A stretch of 26,205 nucleotides of DNA from Clostridiales bacterium (GCA_031270585.1 JAISXK010000134.1:1-26205), one strand, 5' to 3'; positions 8,116-15,593 are shown, counted from the first letter of the stretch. Translations and numbers: made by a program. Notes: generated by a model not told the origin, from the sequence alone.

Positions 8116-8321
8116 CTGGAGGGTTCCTCCGCTTTAGGCTTGATGTATTTGCCAGATTTAATCCGGGCATCGGCGGGCTTTTTCGCGTCTGCGGGAATAA
8201 TCCAGCGTTCGCCCACTCTGATCGCACCGGGGATTCGCCCCTCGGCCAACAGCGTACATGTGCGGCGTCTGCCTAACCCCCATTTTTTTGCCGCTTCTGT
8301 CGCGGACATATATTCAGCCAT
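8112..8321 (-). CDS. Excisionase-like helix-turn-helix protein
   Basis: 69 residues. MSATEAAKKWGLGRRRTCTLL is a MerR/excisionase-type HTH, followed by the wing GRIPGAIRVGERWIIPADAKKP typical of the HTH_17/AlpA-like group. The basic C-terminal tail (KSGKYIKPKAEEPSR) has no effector domain. An AAAGGTGG Shine-Dalgarno lies about 8 nt ahead. It is the first gene of the two-component operon (ATGA overlap with the kinase), so it is probably a small regulator of the operon or of its targets rather than a phage excisionase; no integrase is near. Confidence 0.85.
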   Translation of the reverse strand: MAEYMSATEAAKKWGLGRRRTCTLLAEGRIPGAIRVGERWIIPADAKKPADARIKSGKYIKPKAEEPSR

Positions 8322-8354
8322 TCACACCGCCACCTTTCATTTGGAATATAAGAC

Positions 8355-8383
8355 ATTATACTCTCAAACGAGCGCAATGTTAA
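8355..8383 (-). promoter_or_regulatory. Sigma-A promoter of the HTH-kinase-regulator operon
   Basis: On the minus strand TTAACA (8383-8378), a 17-nt spacer and a perfect TATAAT (8360-8355) precede the HTH gene by about 33 nt. One mismatch to TTGACA-17-TATAAT makes this a strong call. It directs transcription away from mutS2. Confidence 0.85.
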
Positions 8384-8405
8384 GGGGCATGTTGAAAAAC
8401 AGGGT

Positions 8406-8546
8406 TCAGCCTTGAGAACGAGCCAAATAATACCAATACACGTTCATAACAGGGATGCCGCCGCTTTTGAAGGAGAATCCCAAGGCATATTGGCTTCCCA
8501 CGGCGCCAATACCGCAACAAATCGTAAATTTATATTTTTTCGGCAT
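8406..8546 (-). CDS. Candidate 46-aa ORF between mutS2 and the regulatory operon (doubtful)
   Basis: A minus-strand ATG frame (MPKKYKFTICCGIGAVGSQY..., ending NVYWYYLARSQG) fills much of the mutS2-HTH gap. AGGAG is present but only one base before the ATG, which is too close for a normal ribosome binding site. Just upstream, overlapping the mutS2 start, another minus frame ends at 8530 with a helix-like peptide (AFEIARKLVEVYHKLQEHAE) but has no start codon. These could be remnants of an older gene or chance frames. The gap also carries a dyad at 8488-8511. Confidence 0.25.
   Translation of the reverse strand: MPKKYKFTICCGIGAVGSQYALGFSFKSGGIPVMNVYWYYLARSQG
8488..8511. repeat. Inverted repeat TATTGGC-N10-GCCAATA
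   Basis: Perfect 7-bp arms with a 10-nt spacer in the mutS2-HTH divergent gap, about 105 bp upstream of the minus-strand promoter. It could be an operator; it has no T tract and is not a terminator. Confidence 0.35.
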
Positions 8547-8560
8547 GCTCCTGCAATTTG

Positions 8561-8569
8561 TGGTAAACT
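8561..8569 (+). promoter_or_regulatory. Candidate extended -10 element for mutS2
   Basis: TGGTAAACT, preceded by TTTG, lies about 60 nt before the mutS2 start. There is no recognisable -35 box at 16-18 nt. Very similar elements precede the SPFH gene (11061) and ruvX (minus, 26092), which raises confidence a little. Confidence 0.4.
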
Positions 8570-8631
8570 TCTACTAGCTTGCGCGCTATCTCAAACGCAA
8601 TGGCAACAGGTTCCGCAGGAAGGGCGCATTG

Positions 8632-10986
8632 GTGTACAATATGGATAATCGTGTATTACATACATTGGAATTCGATAAAATCATGCATCTGCTTGCGGGC
8701 TATGCGGCATCAGATGTTGGCAGAGAGCTGTGCATCAGCACGCAGCCCAGCCACCGGCTTGATCAGGTGCATACGTTGCTGCGACAAACCTCCGAGGCGG
8801 AAGGGTATCTGGCTTGCGGCGGGCAGCCTCCTGTGGAATCATTTGAGGATATCCGCCCCCTGCTCAAACGCATACATGCTTGCTTATCCCTTTCCATGGG
8901 TGAGCTACTATATGTAGCGCACTGTCTGCGCGTGAGCAGGCAGGCGCGCGAACGGCTCACACAGAGGGAGACCCAGGGGTTGCTCAAGCACATGGCAAGC
9001 CAATTGAGCGCGCACCGCAGTGTGGAAGAGGAGATCGCGCGTTGTATCCTCAGCGAGGATGAAATGGCCGACGCCGCCTCGCACGCCCTTGCCAACGTGA
9101 GAAGGCAAATGCGAATCGTTAACGAACGCGCCCGTGAAAAGCTCAACAACATGGTAAAAAGTGTCTCTTTTCAAAAATATCTGCAGGAGCCCATCATCAC
9201 CATACGCAACGGGCGCTTTGTACTGCCCGTAAAGCAGGAGCACCGTATGCAGGTGCCTGGTCTCATTCATGATCAGTCCGGCAGCGGCGCCACCGTGTTT
9301 ATTGAGCCCATGGCGGTGGCGGAACTGGGCAACGAATACAAACGCCTGAGCGGGCTTGAAGAAGAGGAGATCGCTCGTATATTGGCGGAACTGACCGCGC
9401 TTTGCCAGCCCTATGCGGATGAACTTTGCCAAAGCATAGGCATTCTGGGCGAGTTGGATCGTATCTTTGCCAAAGCCTCCTTTGCGCGCGGTATGTGCGC
9501 AAAGGAGGCAAACATATCGCAGCAGGGCGTCATCCGCATCAAGGTGGGCCGCCACCCCCTGATCGACAAGGACAAAGTAGTACCCATCAACCTGCTTATG
9601 GGGGATACCATCAACACCCTCATCATCACAGGGCCCAATACGGGCGGCAAAACAGTAACGCTTAAAACCATAGGTCTTTTTGCGCTGATGACGCAGGCCG
9701 GGCTGTTTATCCCTGCGGAAGAAGGCTCGAGTATGAAGATTTTTGGCGCGGTGTATGCGGATATAGGCGATGAACAATCCATAGAGCAAAGCCTTTCCAC
9801 ATTCTCCTCGCATATGAAAAACATTGTACATACACTTGAAAACGCCAATGAAAACGCGCTGGTGCTGCTTGATGAAGTGGGCGCCGGCACCGACCCGGTG
9901 GAGGGTGCGGCGCTCGCCATGAGCATACTGGATGAATTGCACGCCCGCGGCTGTATCACTATAGCTACGACACACTACAGCGAAATAAAGGCGTTCGCGC
10001 TCTCGCGGCCGGGTATGGAAAACGCATCCATGGAGTTTGACGTGGATAAGCTCAGCCCTACATATCGCCTGTTTATCGGCATTCCCGGCAAATCAAACGC
10101 CTTTGAAATCGCGGAGAGACTGGGGTTGCAGCCAAACGTGGTCAAAAACGCCCGCGCATTTTTAAAGCGGGAGGATATCCAGTTCGAAGATGTCATCCAA
10201 CAGGCGCAGGCACAGCAAAAAAAGGCGGATGAAGAGCGGCGGGAAGCGCTGCAATACCGCTATGAAATGGAAGGGCTACGTCAAAAAATCCAAGAGGAAA
10301 AAAATAAAATCGAAAGCGCGCGCGCGCTGTTGTATCAAAAGGCGCGTGAAGAGGCCCGTGCCGTTGTACGCGAAAGCCGCGAGGAGATGGCGCAACTCAT
10401 CGCCGGTTTGCGCAAAATGAAAAATATCGATAACAAAGCGCTGGAACAGGCCATACAGGCGGCGCGCGACGGCATACGCAAAAAAGAGGCCGAGCTGACA
10501 GACCCAATCGCACAGGATTTTTCGGATAGAGCCTCCCCCAAACAGGTGCGCGCGGGCGATACCGTGCGCGTGATCAGTCTGGGGCAAAACGCCATCGTTT
10601 TAAAGCCTGCCGATGCGCGCGGCGAGGTGCGGATACAGGCCGGCATCATGAAAATGCACGTAAAGCTGACCGACTTGCGGCTGACGGAAGACACGCACAA
10701 ACAAGAAGCCTACAGCGTGAAATTTATGCCCGATAGCGGCGGCGCTTTTTCACAAACGTTGGACGTGCGCGGCAAACTGGTGGACGAAGCGCTTATAGAG
10801 GTGGATCGCTATATCAACGACGCCCTGATCTATGGCAGGACTGAGGTACAAATCATACATGGCAAGGGCACCGGCGCGCTGCGCACGGGTATTCACGCCT
10901 ATTTCAAACAGCACCCCCGGGTAAAAAGCTATCGTCTGGGCAATTATGGAGAAGGCGACGCCGGCGTTACCATTGCGGAACTCTAA
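8632..10986 (+). CDS. mutS2: MutS2, Smr-domain DNA/ribosome-associated ATPase
   Basis: 784 residues from the GTG at 8632, chosen because GGAAGGG ends 7 nt before it; an ATG at 8641 (MDNRVLHTLEFDKIM) also fits family N-termini. Order: N-terminal helical/clamp region without the MutS mismatch-binding domain; ATPase with Walker A TGPNTGGKT (about residue 333) and Walker B LVLLDEVGAGTDP (D414, E415); a long charged coiled coil (QQKKADEERREALQ... KIQEEKNKIESA); and a C-terminal Smr domain with LDVRG (about 710) and HGKGTGALR (about 743). MutS2 proteins suppress recombination in some bacteria and split collided ribosomes in B. subtilis. Length and motifs are normal. It is divergent from the regulatory operon, and no clear terminator follows. 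Confidence 0.97.
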   Translation: MYNMDNRVLHTLEFDKIMHLLAGYAASDVGRELCISTQPSHRLDQVHTLLRQTSEAEGYLACGGQPPVESFEDIRPLLKRIHACLSLSMGELLYVAHCLRVSRQARERLTQRETQGLLKHMASQLSAHRSVEEEIARCILSEDEMADAASHALANVRRQMRIVNERAREKLNNMVKSVSFQKYLQEPIITIRNGRFVLPVKQEHRMQVPGLIHDQSGSGATVFIEPMAVAELGNEYKRLSGLEEEEIARILAELTALCQPYADELCQSIGILGELDRIFAKASFARGMCAKEANISQQGVIRIKVGRHPLIDKDKVVPINLLMGDTINTLIITGPNTGGKTVTLKTIGLFALMTQAGLFIPAEEGSSMKIFGAVYADIGDEQSIEQSLSTFSSHMKNIVHTLENANENALVLLDEVGAGTDPVEGAALAMSILDELHARGCITIATTHYSEIKAFALSRPGMENASMEFDVDKLSPTYRLFIGIPGKSNAFEIAERLGLQPNVVKNARAFLKREDIQFEDVIQQAQAQQKKADEERREALQYRYEMEGLRQKIQEEKNKIESARALLYQKAREEARAVVRESREEMAQLIAGLRKMKNIDNKALEQAIQAARDGIRKKEAELTDPIAQDFSDRASPKQVRAGDTVRVISLGQNAIVLKPADARGEVRIQAGIMKMHVKLTDLRLTEDTHKQEAYSVKFMPDSGGAFSQTLDVRGKLVDEALIEVDRYINDALIYGRTEVQIIHGKGTGALRTGIHAYFKQHPRVKSYRLGNYGEGDAGVTIAEL

Positions 10987-11038
10987 GAATAACAGGTTTA
11001 AAGATTTTTGCTTTGTTATCCGGAAACCTTCAAAATCC

Positions 11039-11056
11039 TTGTCCGCATGAGGACAA
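11039..11056. repeat. Dyad TTGTCC-N6-GGACAA upstream of the SPFH gene
   Basis: Perfect 6-bp inverted repeat just upstream of the candidate -10 (11064-11069). Its left arm sits 19 nt from that -10, so a bound protein would cover the -35/spacer region. Candidate operator. Confidence 0.35.
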
Positions 11057-11060
11057 TGTG

Positions 11061-11069
11061 TGGTAAAAT
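11061..11069 (+). promoter_or_regulatory. Candidate extended -10 promoter of the SPFH operon
   Basis: TGGTAAAAT (extended -10 TGn plus TAAAAT) about 45 nt before the SPFH gene start. There is no clear -35 box, which fits an extended -10 promoter. Confidence 0.5.
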
Positions 11070-11112
11070 AAATCGTCAAGCTCAAGTAAAGGAAACAGGG
11101 AGGGGGACGAAT

Positions 11113-12444
11113 ATGGGACTGATTAAAGCCGCTTTGGGCGCGGCGGGCGGCGTATTGGCCGACCAATGGAAGGACTATTTCTATTGCGAGGCATTGCCGG
11201 AGGATGTTCTTGCGATAAAAGGCTGGAAGCGCGTTTCTGGGCGATCATCCAATACAAAGGGCGAGGACAACATCATATCAAACGGGTCGGTGATTGCCGT
11301 GGCGGACGGACAGTGCATGCTCATTGTGGAGCAGGGAAAAATGCTGGATGTTTGCGCGGAACCGGGCGAGTATATATTCGACGCGGGCGGTGAACCTTCA
11401 CTATTCGCGGGCGGCGCGTTTAAAGGCAATGCGCTTTCCTCCCTGAAGAGTGTTTGGGAACGTTTCAAATTTGGCGGCAGCCCCGGCAAGGATACGCGCG
11501 TCTATTATTTCAATACCAAAGAGCTTATCGGAAACAAATACGGTACCGCAAACCCTGTTCCGTTCCGCGTTGTAGATAGAAATATTGGCCTTGATATCGA
11601 TATCGCCGTCCGTTGCTTCGGCGAGTACAGCTACAAAATCACAAACCCGGTTTTGTTCTATACAAACGTATGCGGTAATATGCAATTGTCCTATGTGCGC
11701 GCCACGATAGACGGGCAGCTGAAAAGCGAGCTTTTAACGGCGCTTCAACCCGCTTTCGCGAAGATATCCGCGTTGGGTGTGCGCTATTCTGCCCTGCCCG
11801 GACATACGGCGGAACTGGCCGACGCGCTCAACGAGGTGTTATCTGCAAAATGGCGCGATTTGCGCGGCCTTGAAATCATTTCTTTCGGCGTCAGTTCTGT
11901 CAACGCCAGCAAAGAAGACGAGCAGATGATAAAGGATCTGCAAAAGAGCGCCGTCATGCGCGACCCAACGATGGCGGCGGCGACGCTGGCAGGCGCGCAG
12001 GCCGATGCCATGAAAGCGGCTGCGGCCAATCAGGGAGCCGGAGCGGCAATGGCGTTTATGGGCATGAATATGGCGGGAAACGCGGGCGGTATGAACGCGC
12101 AGAACCTGTTCGCGATGGGAGGGCAGCAACAGTCTCCCGCGCAGGCGTCTGCTTCTGCGCCAACGTCCGCGATGGCAGGCTGGGCGTGCGCCTGCGGGCA
12201 TACGGGCAATAAGAATAAATTCTGCGAGGAATGCGGGAACCCGCAGCCGGCGGCCGGCGGCTGGGCCTGCTCCTGCGGCACGGTGAATAAGGGCAAATTC
12301 TGCGCCCAATGCGGCAAGAAAAAGCCCGCTGGCGTGCCGCAGTATCAATGTGACAAGTGCGGCTGGGAACCTTGCGACAAGGCGCATCCGCCAAAGTTCT
12401 GCCCTGAGTGCGGCGATCCGTTTGACGACGGGGATATAAAGTAA
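11113..12444 (+). CDS. SPFH-domain protein with three C-terminal zinc ribbons (YdjI-like)
   Basis: 443 residues from the ATG at 11113, with a strong purine-rich Shine-Dalgarno (GGGAGGGGG) 6-7 nt ahead; the longer upstream frame crosses the promoter and is rejected. The N-terminus (MGLIKAALGAAGGVLADQWK ... ALPEDVLAIKGWKRV) and the core (PVPFRVVDRNIGLDIDIAVR, GLEIISFGVSSV) fit the SPFH/virion-core-protein group that includes B. subtilis YdjI. A Met/Ala/Gly-rich linker (about 310-350) leads to three zinc-ribbon-like units: CxC...CxxC (C359, C361, C371, C374), CxC...CxxC (C386, C388, C397, C400) and CxxC...CxxC (C413, C416, C430, C433). SPFH proteins form membrane-associated oligomers. First gene of the SPFH/TPM cluster. 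Confidence 0.88.
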   Translation: MGLIKAALGAAGGVLADQWKDYFYCEALPEDVLAIKGWKRVSGRSSNTKGEDNIISNGSVIAVADGQCMLIVEQGKMLDVCAEPGEYIFDAGGEPSLFAGGAFKGNALSSLKSVWERFKFGGSPGKDTRVYYFNTKELIGNKYGTANPVPFRVVDRNIGLDIDIAVRCFGEYSYKITNPVLFYTNVCGNMQLSYVRATIDGQLKSELLTALQPAFAKISALGVRYSALPGHTAELADALNEVLSAKWRDLRGLEIISFGVSSVNASKEDEQMIKDLQKSAVMRDPTMAAATLAGAQADAMKAAAANQGAGAAMAFMGMNMAGNAGGMNAQNLFAMGGQQQSPAQASASAPTSAMAGWACACGHTGNKNKFCEECGNPQPAAGGWACSCGTVNKGKFCAQCGKKKPAGVPQYQCDKCGWEPCDKAHPPKFCPECGDPFDDGDIK

Positions 12445-12496
12445 ATAAGACGTCTTCAATTACGCGCGCCATGCTTAGGCTATCGTAGCGGTTTTC

Positions 12497-12513
12497 CGCG
12501 AAGCCGCTTCGCG
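12497..12513. repeat. Inverted repeat CGCGAA-N5-TTCGCG
   Basis: Perfect 6-bp arms in the 108-bp gap between the SPFH and four-helix protein genes. There is no T tract after it, so it is more likely an RNA stem within the transcript than a terminator. Confidence 0.35.
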
Positions 12514-12552
12514 TTAACCATAACTAAAGTTTAGAGGGGAGTAAAAGGGGAA

Positions 12553-12978
12553 ATGGAAACAAAAAGTAATGGTCTTCTCAAGGTGACGGGTATTCTCATG
12601 ATCATCGGCGGGGGGCTTGGCATTATACTCAATCTTATTTCTGTATTTGGCATGGGTATAGTGGTTGAGTCTCTTAACCTCGCGGGGGGTAATGCGATTT
12701 TGTGGCTGCTGACGCTTGCAGCCATTCTCTCAGGCATTGGCTCGGCCATCAGCCTGATTGCGGGCATTATGGGCGTTAAGAACGCGGCAAAGCCCGAAAA
12801 AGCGACCGTTTGCATCGTATTTGGGTTTTTAACGGCGCTGCTTTCCATCCTGGGCAACATATTGACCGCAGTGGGCGGCGGCAGCTTTGGCGTAATCTAT
12901 GTGATTATCGGCCTGGTGCTGCCGGTGCTGTACCTGATTGGCGCGTTCCAAAACAAAAAGAGAGCGATCGCGGCGTAA
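12553..12978 (+). CDS. Four-helix membrane protein in SPFH cluster
   Basis: 141 residues. Helices at about 10-34, 48-76, 82-108 and 112-132 are glycine- and isoleucine-rich, with short polar loops (GVKNAAKPEKA) and a basic tail (FQNKKRAIAA). The family is not named with confidence; it resembles DUF4064-type four-helix proteins in general build. AGAGGGGAGT lies ahead of the ATG. It follows the SPFH gene on the same strand and is closed by a strong terminator 9 bp after its stop, so these two genes probably form one transcript. Confidence 0.78.
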   Translation: METKSNGLLKVTGILMIIGGGLGIILNLISVFGMGIVVESLNLAGGNAILWLLTLAAILSGIGSAISLIAGIMGVKNAAKPEKATVCIVFGFLTALLSILGNILTAVGGGSFGVIYVIIGLVLPVLYLIGAFQNKKRAIAA

Positions 12979-12986
12979 GGCTGCGG

Positions 12987-13030
12987 CAGGCGTCAGGGAT
13001 TCAGGCGGCGAGTCCCTGACGCCTGTTTTT
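12987..13030 (+). terminator. Strong Rho-independent terminator
   Basis: CAGGCGTCAGGGA (12987-12999) and TCCCTGACGCCTG (13013-13025) make a perfect 13-bp stem with a 13-nt loop, followed by TTTTT. It separates the SPFH pair from the zinc-ribbon/TPM pair, so the latter needs its own promoter or read-through. Confidence 0.92.
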
Positions 13031-13285
13031 AAAACGGCATTTTTACGTTTCTGCGTTTAGTAAGGCTAAACGTAAAGTTAAATGCACCAACGGCTTGCCG
13101 GAAAATTCAGGCCCGCTCACTACCGCAACATATGCTTCCGGCGCACAGCTTTATGCTTATAACAATTTAAGCGCTGTGCCAGGCGGCGAGGCTACGCTTG
13201 CCTTACATGATTTCTTTGGATATTTGGCACGCAAGGCGTACCGTTGTTTCTTCGCCGGTAAAAAAAGGATACGGAGGAATAGAGG
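13031..13285 (+). other. Gap between terminator and zinc-ribbon gene
   Basis: About 255 bp with no supported gene. It holds overlapping inverted repeats at 13042-13076: TTTACGTTT and, separately, CGTTTAG both complement the same right arm CTAAACGTAAA, so the RNA could form either hairpin but not both. No convincing promoter was found; TTGCCT-17-TATTTG near 13197-13225 is a weak candidate. A plus frame here is open and looks mildly protein-like (TNGLPENSGPLTTATYA) but has no good start and runs into the next gene. Confidence 0.4.
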
Positions 13286-14371
13286 ATGGCTTTATTGGAA
13301 TACAAATGCCCAAATTGCGGCGGCGCGATTCAGTTTGATCCGGGAACGCAGGAGATGGTATGCCCATACTGCGACTCGGTAATGAATGTGGATGCGCTTC
13401 GGGCAATGGACGAAGCGCTCGATCACGTCCGGGAAGAGGATGGCATCGGCTGGATCTATGAGGGCGGTGAATGGCAGCAGGACGAGCGGCAAGGAATGGT
13501 GGTTTATTCCTGTCACTCCTGTGGCGGAGAAATCGTTGGTGATGAAACGCTGGGCGCGACTGCCTGCCCCTTCTGCGGCAATCCTGTAGTTATAAGTTCG
13601 AAATTTGCCGGAACGCTGCGACCCGATCTTGTTATTCCTTTTAAGCTTGGGAAAGCTGAAGCATTGCAAGCGATGCAAAGGCATTATTTCGGCAAGAAAC
13701 TACTGCCCGAAGTGTTTAAGGACAGGAGTCACCTTGATGAGGTTAAGGGCGTATATGTTCCTTTTTGGCTTTTTGACGCTGATGCCGACGTCAAAATCGA
13801 GTATAACGCGACTAAAACCCGCTTCTGGAGTGACAGCAACTACAACTATACGGAAACCTCAACATATCACGTTTTCCGCGAGGGCGAAATAGGGTTTAAT
13901 CAAATCCCCATAGACGGTTCGCAGGCGGTGGACGATGCTTTAATGGAATCCATAGAGCCATTCCATATGAAAGATGCAGTAGATTTTCAAAGCGCATATC
14001 TGGCCGGGTATTTTGCAAACAAATACGATGTAGGCGCAACACAGAGCATCAAGCGCGCCGATGAGCGCGCTAAAAACAGCGCCATAGCCGTATTTGCCAA
14101 AACGGTAACGGGCTACAATATGGTCGTGCCAAGGGACTCAAATATACAGTTGAAAAGCGGCGGCGTTCGCTATGCCCTGTTGCCGGTATGGTTGCTTTCC
14201 ACAAGCTGGCAAGGTAAAAAGTACACCTTCGCGATGAATGGGCAGACGGGTAAATTCGTCGGTGATCTGCCCTTGGATAAGGCGGCGTACAAATCGTGGT
14301 TTTTGAAAATATTTGGGGTTAGTGCGGCCGCCCTCGTTATCATTTCCCAGATCATTGCGCGTTTCATGTAG
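13286..14371 (+). CDS. Double zinc-ribbon membrane protein (YdjG-like)
   Basis: 361 residues. Two N-terminal zinc ribbons: C8/C11 with C26/C29 (KCPNCGGAI ... VCPYCDS) and C76/C79 with C94/C97 (SCHSCGGE ... ACPFCGNP). A large domain follows with alternating aromatic and charged sequence (VKGVYVPFWLFDADADVKIEY), and one hydrophobic helix sits at the end (about 340-357, KIFGVSAAALVIISQII). This is the layout of the TFIIB-type zinc-ribbon group to which B. subtilis YdjG belongs. The zinc ribbons probably mediate protein contacts rather than DNA binding; the biochemical role is unknown. A clear GGAGG precedes the ATG, and the TPM gene begins 13 bp after the stop. Confidence 0.87.
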   Translation: MALLEYKCPNCGGAIQFDPGTQEMVCPYCDSVMNVDALRAMDEALDHVREEDGIGWIYEGGEWQQDERQGMVVYSCHSCGGEIVGDETLGATACPFCGNPVVISSKFAGTLRPDLVIPFKLGKAEALQAMQRHYFGKKLLPEVFKDRSHLDEVKGVYVPFWLFDADADVKIEYNATKTRFWSDSNYNYTETSTYHVFREGEIGFNQIPIDGSQAVDDALMESIEPFHMKDAVDFQSAYLAGYFANKYDVGATQSIKRADERAKNSAIAVFAKTVTGYNMVVPRDSNIQLKSGGVRYALLPVWLLSTSWQGKKYTFAMNGQTGKFVGDLPLDKAAYKSWFLKIFGVSAAALVIISQIIARFM

Positions 14372-14384
14372 AGAGGTGCGATCG

Positions 14385-15395
14385 ATGAACAAAAAATTCA
14401 GATTGTTTACTGTCGCAATTATCGCCGCGCTTCTGATCGTTCTGATCTTGCCGTCCGCCGCGTTGGCGGCGGATAAGGAGCGGATTGTTGACTACATTGG
14501 CGTTCTGTCTGATTCGCAGCTGGTAGAACTTAACGATTATGTGCGGGAGATCAGCCGTAAATATCATTTTGACGTTGCGTTTTTTCTTTCATCGAACGCT
14601 TATGCTTCCGACCAGACGCTGGAAGGATATGCGAAAGAGTGTTATATGCAAATGCCCACCGATGAGCGGCCGCCCCGCTTTATTGACAAAGAGGGCTTAT
14701 TGACTTTGGAACAGGCGGATACCCTAAAAAATCAATTGGATGAAATCAGCGAACGCCATCAGTTTGATGTCGTCGTGGCGGTCGTTTCATCGCTTAACGG
14801 CCGCGAGGCAAGCCTGTACGCCGCCGACTTTTTTGACCGGAACGGGTTCGGTTATGGCGAAAATCTCGACGGGGCGATACTGCTTATAGCGACAGAGAAC
14901 AGAGACTTTGGATTTGCCGCTCTCGGTTTCGGAATCAAGGCGTTTACGCCGGCCGAACAGGAATATCTTGATAAGCTGTTTGTTCCGTATCTAAAAAACA
15001 ATCAATATTATGATGCTTTTATGGCCTATGCGGACGCGGCGGATGCTATCCTTACAAGAACGGCGGCAGGGCTGCCTTATGATGAAGGCAATATCCCCAC
15101 GCTCCCTTCGGAAACGGTGAAATACCGCCTATACGGTGTTGGAATCGGCTTATTATTGGCGCTTATAATCGCCACTATGGTAACGTCCGGATGGAAGCGC
15201 CAACTCATATCCGTGCGTAAGGAAAACTTTGCCCACGCCTATATCCGCGAGAACAGCATGGTTTTAACAGGGCGGCGTGATATTTTCCTGTATCGTCATG
15301 TACAAAAGGTGCAGCGCGTCCACAACAATAGCGGCGGCGGTACGGCTACCAATTCATCCGGTCGCGCTTTCTCGGGACACAGCGGCAAATACTAA
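14385..15395 (+). CDS. TPM-domain protein with a partly duplicated N-terminal half (YdjH-like)
   Basis: 336 residues from the ATG at 14385 (GAGAGGTG ahead). A signal peptide (MNKKFRLFTVAIIAALLI..., AALA near residue 28) is followed by a partial repeat and then the full TPM domain. The segment RIVDYIGVLSDSQLVELND...FDVAFFLSS is echoed about 90 residues later by RFIDKEGLLTLEQADTLKN...FDVVVAVVS, and only the second copy continues into ENLDGAILLIA and the rest of the fold. A membrane helix (about 245-266) follows, then a basic region and a Gly/Ser-rich tail (NNSGGGTATNSSG) typical of the family. The TPM domain should lie outside the membrane. It forms a pair with the zinc-ribbon gene; no terminator was seen after it. 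Confidence 0.88.
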   Translation: MNKKFRLFTVAIIAALLIVLILPSAALAADKERIVDYIGVLSDSQLVELNDYVREISRKYHFDVAFFLSSNAYASDQTLEGYAKECYMQMPTDERPPRFIDKEGLLTLEQADTLKNQLDEISERHQFDVVVAVVSSLNGREASLYAADFFDRNGFGYGENLDGAILLIATENRDFGFAALGFGIKAFTPAEQEYLDKLFVPYLKNNQYYDAFMAYADAADAILTRTAAGLPYDEGNIPTLPSETVKYRLYGVGIGLLLALIIATMVTSGWKRQLISVRKENFAHAYIRENSMVLTGRRDIFLYRHVQKVQRVHNNSGGGTATNSSGRAFSGHSGKY

Positions 15396-15540
15396 ATCAC
15401 GCGGGTGAAATGGAAAAGCCGGGCATTGAGATTAAAGCGTGCATATGTTTAGGGCGCGTCAATAAAATATATAAAATGTATTCCGCACCGCATTCTGTGT
15501 AAACTTCATATGTACAGGATAGAGCAAAATGATTGTTGGA

Positions 15541-15567
15541 CGGTGCAGCCGGAATACGGCTCCACCG
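15541..15567. repeat. Imperfect hairpin upstream of the peroxide operon
   Basis: CGGTG-CA-GCCG, loop GAATA, CGGC-TC-CACCG: two short perfect stems around a two-base mismatch. There is no T tract. It is the only structured element I see in the ~200 bp between the TPM gene and the peroxide-operon promoter; the rest of that gap is unassigned. Confidence 0.35.
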
Positions 15568-15593
15568 CCTCCCCGCTTCCCCGCTTTGACCGC

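Noticed and set aside
8112..8321. Phage or integrative-element excisionase
   Set aside because: No integrase, attachment repeats or phage genes nearby; the gene is translationally coupled to a histidine kinase.
8908..9975. 355-codon minus frame inside mutS2
   Set aside because: Antisense to the conserved ATPase region of MutS2; its composition is that of a shadow frame.
13095..13382. 95-codon plus frame before the zinc-ribbon gene
   Set aside because: TTG start without ribosome site, overlaps the real gene by about 100 bases and has no recognisable motif, although its first half looks mildly protein-like.
15410..15511. 33-codon plus frame (MEKPGIEIKACICLG...) after the TPM gene
   Set aside because: No good Shine-Dalgarno and no known motif; too short to support.
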